Shown here: piece after piece, positions 19,889 to 29,214 of the stretch
Layout: each line of letters starts with the position of its first letter
Numbering within the stretch: the stretch's first letter is position 1
DNA from: Icerya purchasi
Lineage: Eukaryota > Arthropoda > Insecta > Hemiptera > Monophlebidae
Assembly: GCA_039619475.1 (NCBI GenBank)
Contig: CM077115.1
Span: 41,416,944-41,480,943, forward strand
DNA: 64,000 bases
Direction of reading: 5' to 3'
Notes under the pieces: model-generated
Seen by the model: only the letters and a program-made list of their open reading frames with translations
Told to the model about the DNA's origin: nothing
Database searches by the model: none
Position numbers and translations under genes: made by a program

Positions 19889-20260
19889 AATGGCAAATTT
19901 TTCAGATGACGAACTTATTATGATTGCTTTAATTTTGGATGAAGAAGAAGAAGAGCAAGTTAAACGTAAAAGAAGAAAATGGGTTCATGAAGCATGGAAA
20001 AAGAGGGGGGTTGAAGGGGAATTCGTAACAAAGAGTTGGCAGAAGATGGATCAAAATTTCACGAATATTTTCGAATGACGGAAAATTCATTCAATTTATT
20101 GTTGAATAAATTAGCAAGATTACTTTAAAAAAGAAGATACACACTGGAGAAGAGCTATCTCTCCTAGAGAAAGACTTCTTGCGGTAAGAGTTCTCAATAA
20201 TTACGATGTAGATACTCAACATAAGTTAATTAGATCCCCTCAAGTTTTGAACCGATTTTT
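19889..20260 (+). pseudogene. Harbinger (HARBI1/ALP1-like) transposase, 5' relic
   Basis: Starts MANFSDDELIMIALILDEEE followed by KRKRRKWVHEAW. After frameshifts the sequence reads DGSKFHEYFRMTENSFNLLL and HWRRAISPRERLLAVRVL. That order (acidic start, KRRxWVH, FHxYFRMxxxxFxxLL, AISPRERLxxxxR) is the N-terminal part of HARBI1/ALP1-like transposases. The frame breaks near 20045 and again near 20125. The catalytic DDE core is missing, replaced by the R2 insertion and non-coding DNA. No MADF/Myb-like partner gene is seen. Confidence 0.78.
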
Positions 20261-20370
20261 ACTAGATTTTATAATTCTATATTTTTTCAAAAAATCTGCT
20301 GATAATGTAAGAGACACAATTATTCCGCTGCTTTTCCGTTGAATATTGTGTATTTACCGAAAATTTTTAT

Positions 20371-21276
20371 TCAATATAACGGGCGCCAATGGCACACCAC
20401 GGCATACCACGACCGGAATAACTCTACCGTGCGTGCAGAGCAATTAGGCTTTTTAGAATTAAAAAAAATATATATATAAGAAAATTCGCGCAAGGAGTTT
20501 AAACCAAAAAAAAAAAATATGAAAATTAATTTCATAACATATCATTTGAACAATCTTCTCATACATTCTCACATTTATACGACCGAATTTTTTAGAACAT
20601 TCTAAACTATTTAGGGCGGTGTTTGTCCTGCCTATCCGTTGTGGCGTTACAGCCACGATAGGGTCGACGAGAAAATAAAATTTATTGTAAATAATAAATG
20701 ATGAAATAGTTTAAAATACAGGCGAGAAAATTATGTTGAAAATATATATAAATTTATATTTGTTTTTTTGTAATAATTTGTGAGTATAGTAGTGTAAATG
20801 ATTGAAAAAACCGAAACTGGCCAAATGAACTGTATTTGTTCAAGCCAATAAAAAAAAAAAAAAAACAACAAAAAACCCCGAATTTAGATGTGTATGTATA
20901 ATCATGTTTTGTTAATCAGTGTACGATTTTTTATGCAGCTGCTTCATTTTAAATCGTTGTCGTGTATAATTCAGAGATATAGATATATAAGAAAGTTTTG
21001 TTCAATGGATATTTTTTTGTGAGTGAGTAAAAATAATTTCCGGAAGACCGAGGGATTCTCGACAAGAATAGAAATAAAAAAAAAGTAAATTATTTTATAA
21101 CACAACCGACTCTCTCTCCGCGAAATGATAACGTTATACCATTTTTCCGTTTTTTTTACAATTTCTCACGCCTCGACATAGCTTGCCTGCACCACCCGAG
21201 CACGCAACACCAAATCGGCATATTTTCACACATCATTCAACACACTACGAACCCGATCGCCTCCTTGACGCCGAAC
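20371..21276 (-). repeat. Dispersed repeat R2, copy b: LTR-like insertion in the Harbinger relic
   Basis: On the minus strand it begins GTTCGGCGTCAAGGAGGC, continues through the CTATGTCGAGGCGTGAGAAA block (about 21182), a T-rich TATA-containing stretch (20460-20480), and ends in TTGGCGCCCGTTAT. TGGCGCC immediately after a repeat end resembles a tRNA-Lys primer-binding site next to an LTR. AAATTTTTAT occurs on both sides (20361-20370 and 21277-21286), possibly a 10-bp TSD, which would argue against an LTR. About 490 bp (20650-21140) separate segments that are contiguous in copy a. Confidence 0.55.
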
Positions 21277-21620
21277 AAATTTTTATACTCTGTGTCCATA
21301 TACCGTCCATCAGATTGATCATAAAGCACAGTGTATAATTACGATAAATTTTTCGTCATTCATCATTAAGAACCAACTCGTTCCGCAATAGAAAACACAA
21401 GAAATGTCGTCGTCATCACGTCGTGAAAACGTAAAAATATCGTCGCGAATCACTGTGAGATCACGTCATGTTTCACGACGAGAGTACTTGTCAGCGCCGT
21501 CCCGGTCTCGCACCGAACGTGTGTGAATAGCGCTATCTAACTTTGCAACGAGAAATGTAGTTTTCCGCCGGCGACAATCTCGTTACGGACACGTCACGAA
21601 TGTGTGTGAATCGACCTTAA

Positions 21621-24600
21621 GGCTCATTTTGTGAAATAAAAATGTCATTTCTAAAATCTTGACTCGAATGTGTGCATACAGCTCTTCTGCCATTTGTTAT
21701 TAGCCATTAAATCATAAGTGAATTGAAATTCAAACCAGATTCAAAGGGCATTTTAAATTAGAAATGTTATATTAAATTTATTTTAAAGTATTTATTATTT
21801 CGCAAATAAAGAATGGAAACAACGTGTTGGGACATATCGCGATACAGTAAGCTAAACAGTATTTACTGAATTCTATGTTTTCCGAATTCTCAACTTATGG
21901 CCAACGATCGAGTATAGTCGGATTTTAACAAAAAAAATTTTTCATTTGAATTGATTTCGCACGAGAGGGGAATAAAACTTTTAATTCCTCGTACATTAAA
22001 ATTTATAGTTTAACCTCCCGGAGTAAGATGTCGCGAATGGAATACGTAATAAATTAATATTACCGAGCGGCATTCATATAAATTTTTTAGTTTCCAACTT
22101 CGAAGGAATTTTCCGTAGTTTAGAAAAACAGAAAAAATTAAGCGGACCATGAATAATCAGAGGTAACATAAAGTTATTCAAGTCTACGGAGTTTGGAGCG
22201 ATAGTCACTGATACATAAAACTGATTTAATTTAAAAGTCTACTGCTGAGTATATAAACTGTCCTGTTGTCACATAGTGGCCACTCAAGTATAATTTTTAA
22301 ATTCACATTTTATTTCCGGTTTTCCTGTGGTTCAAATTCTTCCGATTTTCTAATTACCAGAATTGTACAAAAAGAAGAGTGGAGTTTTTTGTTTTTTTTT
22401 TGTTACTATTGGTAACATCTGACTGCTGCGGCATATTTTATATGAATAAAACAGAGAACTTCGTAATTTTTATTTAAAGTAAAGTACATTAAAAAATGCA
22501 TTCATTACTTCAAATGATTTTTTCTTATTAAAAATATCGTTTCTGGCTATCTTAACCTTTTTTCTCGGTTTTACAACAAAATTCCGCCGGCTAATTCCCC
22601 GTTGGGTAGCCACCCCCTGTCACCTACGTTAATAGTCACAAAGAATAATTTCTTTATTACACTCAAACATGAAAAATCATAGTTCACTTCGGTAAAAAAA
22701 TATATTTAAAAACAGTTTTTATGCTTCCAGCAACTGCCGATATACACAGATAGTATATATTTATAAAACTAAAAATTTATAGATTATAAAACATTCGATA
22801 AAAAATGTAAACTATTATATTTATACATGATATAAGCCGAGTTAAACATTACAATTCCCACGTATTATACGTATACTCCGATACTTATATTAAAAGCAAT
22901 ATAAAAAAAAAGAAGAAAAAAAAAAAAACAAAATATATTATCTACATTATGGCAAAATCTGAGATTTTTAAAAATTGATTTAATTTACGCAATCATGTAA
23001 AATACACGGTTAATTATAATACGTTGTAGTTGATTAAACACCACTACTGACAAACGATAGAAATTGTATAATTCCTTTTTTTATTGAACAGCTTGAATAA
23101 AATTATTATCAAACGATGCTTGTGTTTATCATCATTTTATTATTCTTTATTTTTAATCTGCTTATTTTTAATTAAATAATATAACAAAATTACTGTAAGG
23201 ATAAGAGAATATTACATGTTTAGTGATTAATTAAAATTGCAAAAATTCGCATAAGCAATTGCAATTACAGCAAAACGTTTTTCGGTAGTTGTAACATTTG
23301 TAATTGAAATGAATTTTACTCTAATACGTATTGATTTTTATAATTATTACTATTAATCATAAATAAATAAAACAATGATAAAATGAGACGAGTGAAGGAA
23401 ATGTTTTATATTATAATAAATTCTCAACGGGAATTAGTAATGTAGAGTATCTGCGTTTAAGATAGCACGCAGCTAATACAAAATTACCTTAAAAAAACAT
23501 AATTATTGATTATTCTCACTGTCACAGTTCTTCTTTTATACTATCTTTGCTGGGCTGAAAACAAAAATCAAGTAAACAATTGTGTGAATTATATCGATAT
23601 TTGAATTATTGTTAAGAATAATTGTAATTTATTATAGTGTTAAATGTAAGGGGGAAAAAAAAGAAATTCCTAATATCTTAATATATTAATAAATTATGAA
23701 ACCACGATCCGATGATCCCACATTCTTCATAGAAAGTATTTTACTGAAACTCGATAGCAGATTTAAATAATACAAATTAAAATACTTGTACATAGTGCAT
23801 TTTATGAAAACGGTTATGGAACATTTAAAGAATTATATAAACTCATGTTAAAGCTAATAAAGCGTTTTTCTCTAAAATTTTTCACGATCTTTTAGTCTAG
23901 ATTATGAATTACATTTAAATAATTCTCAATTTATAGTTTGAAATGCCATTTCGAAGGCAACAATCACTAAAAAAAAGTAGATGAAAATTTTAAAAAATCG
24001 TGTTTTTTCGCGGTTAAAAACGACTGTTAAGAATATATTATTATGTAGAAAATTAACGGAAGGAAATATTTCACAAGTTTGTAATTGTAACTGGTCTATC
24101 ATGCACACCTCTTGCAACAGCATTATCACTGAATTATTACCCCGTATTAGAAGTACAAAAGCGATAAATTATTATTCATACAAAAAACTAAAACGTTCAT
24201 ACTACCTTGAATTTCCAATTCATTCGATACATTTTAAGTGTTAACTTAGAATAAATATAAAACATTAGGAAATCATTTTTTATTATAATAAATATACTGA
24301 TCTCAAATTTAACTATCAAAACAAGTATAATATCATAACTGACGAAGAAATTGGAATATTGTTTTGCTAATTAGTTTAATTCACCGGATTATTTTTTAAT
24401 TACAACGATCCACAATAAACAACTTATTAGCTTTCTTATCGATAATTTAAAAATATTATTAAAAATACTTTCAATTATAATTACATTTTGAAGTGCTTTT
24501 ATTTATACGTTTTTCTGTTTCCATTTAATCTCATCGATGATTATAGTATGAATTGTACGAAAATAAACAGCGATTATACTATTAATCTATTTAATTAAAA

Positions 24601-24896
24601 TTATTTATAACATTCTTTATGTACTTTTTTTTTTTCGAATTTCACTATAATAACAATGTACAGCAGATAACTATGATATAATGTAAATATCGAGACCGAA
24701 TATATACGCAGCGTAAAATTTTACACCGTGCAGTGTAATACGCAAAAAAAACAAACAGCAATCAAACTGCTCATTCTTCACTTTAGATTTGTCGTAATAT
24801 CAATCATAAGTTAAAAATATAGTTAACAAGAAAAAATGTTAAAAAAACGCGATAATAAAATAGGTAAATAAAAATATGTTAAAAATAAAAAGTTCG
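21621..24896. other. Long AT-rich stretch, nothing recognised
   Basis: About 3.3 kb without a supportable gene or element. Open frames of 67 and 87 codons near 23926-24244 overlap on opposite strands and resemble no known protein. Confidence 0.5.
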
Positions 24897-25036
24897 AATG
24901 ATTTATTTTTATTTTTTAGGCTTATCAACCATGACCGTTAACCCAGCGTACGAAAAAATTTTCTATATTTTCATTGTGCAGCAGCGAGATTCGAATCAGG
25001 TTCCGAATGAAACAGCACTGCCTAAACAACTACAAC
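24897..25036 (-). mobile_element. SINE1 copy (tRNA-derived)
   Basis: The reverse complement of this stretch aligns with 27181-27324 end to end: GTTTAGGCAGTGCTGTTTCA, then a B-box-like GATTCGAATC, GCTGCTGCACAATGAAAA, GGTTAA, and an A/T-rich tail starting GAT AAGCC-like. The head fits a tRNA-derived Pol III promoter. Confidence 0.72.
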
Positions 25037-26940
25037 TCAGGTGAATGGAAGAAGGGGTTCAAGAATTTATTAAATATAGACGTAGGGAGCTCGGAAATAA
25101 ATAAAGAACTGTTTCATGTATTGTATTTAAATATTAGGAGTTTAAGGCGGAACTGGAACGAATTTTTAGCATACATTTATAAGACAACTGTCAGTGCGAT
25201 TATTATTATAGAAACAAATGTGGGACGTAATGAACTAAGCTTGTATAATATCTCGGAGTTCACCAAGTATAGCAGCAAAAAACCAGATAAGCATAATGGA
25301 GGAACCATCCATCATCTTTGTTAATAATAGTTTTAAATCTAACGGTTATGCTATATATATATAATAATAAGGCATACGAGAGTGTTTGTCTGTCGACATT
25401 GAAATAAAGAGTAATAAAGTAACACGAATATTCGCTATTTATCGATCACCAAGTCGTTAAATGAGTTTTTAAAAGAACTGGATATTTTTAATAACCAAGT
25501 GGATAGAAAGCAGGAATTTATTATTATATGTGGCGATTTTAATATAGATCTATTAAAATGCAGTGCTACATCGGAAAATTTTTTAAATATTATGTTGGGG
25601 TGTGAGAGTATAAGACTAATTAATGGCGTAACTACAGAAGAATTTATTTTATTTTATTTTTTTTCTTTGGGCACGTCAACAGTGGAACTTACCCAACGCA
25701 AGGAATTGTACATTATATAAGGAAAAGATTAGAAATTGGGGAGATAAAGAGGGCCAACAAAGGAACTATATTGAGAGAGGGGAGTGAAAGAATGGAGTGG
25801 GCACTATAAGGAGTAGGAAGGCCAAGGCGCAGAAGACTAGAATACAAAGCAGAACGTTCGGAGGAAATAAAGGGGCATTCGAACAAAATGTGATTCGCAT
25901 CACAGGTATAATTGAGCTATGGAGGGTCATAAGGATACAAAGGAGATTGAACAATAGAAAAACGGAAAAGAGAAGCCGGAAGCAAACTATGATTGAACCG
26001 CAGGCGAACTATAGAGGAAATAATCGAACGGCTAAGGTAGGGGAAAAGATTAAACCAAGGAAGAAAGGAAGGGAAGGGTTGAACAGAAAGGTAAAAAGAT
26101 CGAGGATTGGTAAAGAATGAAGGATAGAATCCGGTCCAGAAATCGTGATGGGAACGATAAGAAAGACAGTAGAGAGTTTGAGCAGGAAATCTACTAATGA
26201 ATAGACCATTGGTCGCCGCCGAACGTGCCAACGAGTCAACTAACTCGTTGCCAGGAATTCCGCAATGACCAAGAATCCACAGTAGATCAATTACAACAGA
26301 ACTGGATGCAAATAAATTAGAATTTAGAAATGATACTTTAACTCAGTCATGTATAGATAATATTTTTTTTAGGAGTTCAACTGAACAGATTCACGCAGGA
26401 ATTATTGATTCAAAAATATCCGATCATTACATTATTTGTTGTACATTTCGCATTAAGAATGCATCAAAGTACGAAAGGCCCAACAAAAAATAGAGTAAAC
26501 GAAAGAAGGTTGAACCAAAAATTTAAGTTTAAAGCAGCTGAATTCGGTCGAAACTACATGCTCGCAAATACAAACGAAATTTAATAACTTGTATAAAGAA
26601 TGCAGGAATCATCGGGTAAATTATACAAATGAAAATAATCTTCACTTTAAAAAGGACTGGATGAACGCGAAAGTTTTAAATTTGATGAAAATTATATATT
26701 ATAAGCGATGTAAAAGTAACACAACAAACTCTCGGTATAAAAGACTGCATGTAACATCAAGAAATATGACTAAATCAGAAATAAGCGAAATTAGACTACT
26801 ACAATAAACACAGCATGCAAGTAACAACAGTACGAAAGTACGGCATATAATCAATAACATAGTATATAACAAAACCAAAACTATAATTAACGAGGTCGTT
26901 ATGAAATACTCTGAAAGTGCATACGGTGACCAAATTTATT
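25037..26940 (+). pseudogene. CR1/jockey-like LINE relic: endonuclease domain, interrupted
   Basis: Plus-strand apurinic-endonuclease domain of a LINE. It shows HVLYLNIRSLRRNWNEFL (about 25115-25165), the catalytic-Glu block IIIIETNVG (about 25200), IIICGDFNIDLL (about 25520-25555) and, after an inserted LINE, KISDHYIICCTF (about 26410-26450), the terminal SDH motif. A linker resembling KKDWMNAKVLNLMKIIYYKR follows (26650-26710). No RT core was recognised, so the element ends in decayed sequence before 26940. SINE1 copies lie on both sides. Confidence 0.75.
25655..26291 (-). mobile_element. I-like LINE 3' fragment inserted in the 25.0 kb LINE
   Basis: On the minus strand it opens in RNase H (DLLWILGHCGIPGNELVD, about 26288-26235), continues SLARSAATNGLFISRFPA, then the C-terminal region resembling SIISSIVRLRFNHSLLP. 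It ends in an A-rich tail (25655-25672) preceded by TTGACGTGCCCAAAG. The order matches the LINE B C-terminus (44190-44700), but the two are different families. The codons for TTE occur on both sides (25630s and 26293 on), marking a short diverged TSD. Confidence 0.8.
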
Positions 26941-27180
26941 TAACACTTCCCTCGACCAATGCGGTATTGTGGTCAATTTTGCAACATACAGTTATTGAAT
27001 AGTGCGTATCCCTGGAGGTGATACACACGTCATTTTATATACCAAAAGCTACTAACAAACATGTAGAACAAATAATTTTAACAAACTACTGATTCACAAG
27101 GTTCCATGCCTTGTGGTACTCGCAACTTATTAACACAAAAAAGCAAAAATACAAAAAAAAAACAACAAAACGAACTATTG

Positions 27181-27324
27181 TGAACCAGTTGGTTAGGCAG
27201 TGGTGTTTCATCGTTCGGATAGGACCTGGTTCGAACACCACTGCTGCACATTGAAAATAAAGATAAATTCCTCTTCCGCAGGGTTAATGCCCATAATTAA
27301 CGAGCCCAAAAATAATAATAATAA
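27181..27324 (+). mobile_element. SINE1 copy (tRNA-derived), plus strand
   Basis: An A-box-like TTGGTTAGGCAG (27189-27200) and a B-box GGTTCGAAC (27228-27236) form a tRNA-like head ending near CACTGCTGCACATTG. A short body leads to GGGTTAATGCCC, AATTAACGAGCCC and an (AAT)n tail. It is the inverted partner of the copy at 24897-25036. Confidence 0.75.
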
Positions 27325-27641
27325 GAAAACTATACCGCAATAACTAAGTCTGAAAGATAAAATTGCTTATCTTTCTCACTTAAATTAACATTTGCATTTC
27401 TAAATTCAGTCCATTAAAAATTAAAACGTCTAGAATCTAATAAACATTTATACCATAAAAAAGATCTTCTAACAGCTACGAGTATAACTAATACACGTTG
27501 AAACATTTAAAATTACAATAAATAATTACTATTAAGGAGTATACAATTTAATTAAAATAAAACTAAATGTAATAAACATGCTTCGGACATTAGATTCATA
27601 GTAGTGATAATGCATAATAAAAGTGTAGTCCAAACTAATGT

Positions 27642-27886
27642 AAGTAAAGTAAAGTCTCATGCCCTTGACCGGGAATCAGAGATTGTGAAGATAAGGTTCA
27701 CAATGTACGGCACTAATGAGAGCAGAGCAGCCAGTTATTTTCGCTAGCCACTTTATTTTTCCAGGCTTCTCTGGTACCCAATTCACTTTTAAGGCTGGGT
27801 AAACTTGGGAGCTACTAAACAAGTCTGGAACCCGTGACGATTGCTTTGGTAGCCAAACGTCGTAACTACTACACTACGCGCCACCC
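27642..27886 (-). mobile_element. SINE2 copy, minus strand
   Basis: The reverse complement aligns with 53452-53730: GGTGGCGCGTAGTGTAGTAG against GGCAGCGTGGTAGAATAGTG, then TTTGGCTACCAAA, TACCCAGCCT, TCTCATTAGTGCCGT, TTGTGAACCTTA, TCACAATC and a TTTACTTTACTT end. The head resembles a tRNA gene 5' half. TSDs are short or diverged. Confidence 0.82.
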
Positions 27887-29045
27887 AAAGAGAACTAAAC
27901 CGTAATTAAATCATTAGTTATAACTAAGACAGTGAAGCCGGTCTCCGAAATGTGGTAGTTATTTCTATTTTAATTAAATTATAAATTCCTCAATGGTGTT
28001 TATTTGTTGTAACTAAATTTTTAAAACATGGAATTTAACAATAAGACCAATACTCAAAATTACTACTTTTTTCTATTTTTCCACAACGTATATACATAAG
28101 CGCACGCACGCACACGTACACACAGCAGTAATACACTTATTTGTTTCTGTTAAAATCACATTTTTAAAAAATATTATCCTTTTCACTTGTTATTTATTAA
28201 ACCTTTTTTATTTGATAATTTAAAAATGATCTAGTATTTCAATTTTCTATTTGTTTATCAGCAAGTTAAATTTCTCTTCAAACTTAAATGCCACATCTTC
28301 AAACATCGATGTGAGTATTTTTTCCTTTAAATTGCTTAAAATATGTATCAACCAATTTAGACTTCTTAAAATTTTCAATTGTATGCATTTTTCTCAAAGT
28401 ATACAAAACACACATTTTAGAAAAACATGATGCAAAATAAAATGCAGAAAAAAATTGCAAATGACGCGCTCATAAAAAATATTTATCCCAAGAAAAAAAA
28501 CAACCCAAACTCCATAGTGATAACAATATCCCTATTTAACTTCAATTTTACAAAATAACTAATTACATTAAGAAGAACCGCTTACAACTGTAAAATAATA
28601 TTATAAAAATGCTTTATAATAAAAATAAATGGTAAACAAAAAAATTTTTAATTTTTTTTTTTCTTTCACAACTACGTCATTGCCGTAAACCATGTGATTT
28701 TACACAGAAGACTAACTTAACGAAATTTGAATGATCAAATACATATATATGTACATTATTTATTGTTTTTAAATAAATGTGTCCAACCGCTTAATTACAA
28801 ACCAGGGTGTAAGGCACCACAAAAAATTAAGATGACACACTTTATTCATACCAATGACTTGGCCTGTATTTGATTTCGAAACTCTACAGTGCACCAGTAA
28901 CACATCTAATTTTAGGAATAAAGAAATTTAATATTTTGTAATGTTGACTAAAATGCATAAATTTAAATTATTTTTATTTTTTAGAAATAAGACGGGAAAG
29001 AAAACATAAATATAATCCGAAGTTAATAGGAACATTAAAATTATT
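27887..29045. other. Region 3' of boca; last exon not located
   Basis: AT-rich. A terminal boca coding exon with an ER-retention tail could lie here or further away, but no acceptor followed by a KDEL-like codon series and stop was found on the minus strand. Confidence 0.4.
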
Positions 29046-29069
29046 TTAAACAAATGTCTTACTACTAAC

Positions 29070-29214
29070 CTCCTTATTATATTTCCCTTCGTAAACTCTA
29101 CTATCAATCGATACCGAATCGCAACGTTCTTGATTTACTAGAAAATCTTTCGCTTCCCAAGCTAGTGCTCCGTCCTTAAACATGAAAATCGCTCGATCAT
29201 CTTCTACCAGGTAT
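29070..29214 (-). CDS. boca: boca exon 4
   Basis: A 145-bp exon after acceptor TTATAG. Completes the split Arg codon, then YLVEDDRAIFMFKDGALAWE to VYEGKYNKE. Donor GAG|gttagt follows. Whether this donor is used or the frame reads through to TAA is undecided. Confidence 0.9.

Larger units (their letters stand above)
19750..21617 (+). mobile_element. PIF/Harbinger element relic
   Basis: The inverted ends AGGTTGATTCACACACATTC (19750-19769) and the complement of GAATGTGTGTGAATCGACCT (ending 21617) match with one difference and extend to CGTGACGT on both sides. The flanks are TGA (19747-19749) and TAA (21618-21620), a one-mismatch version of the Harbinger TSD. It carries a Harbinger transposase start and was invaded by repeat R2. 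Confidence 0.82.

Noticed and set aside
25797..26120. Basic 107-codon plus-strand frame
   Set aside because: Antisense of the pyrimidine-rich C-terminus of the minus-strand LINE fragment.
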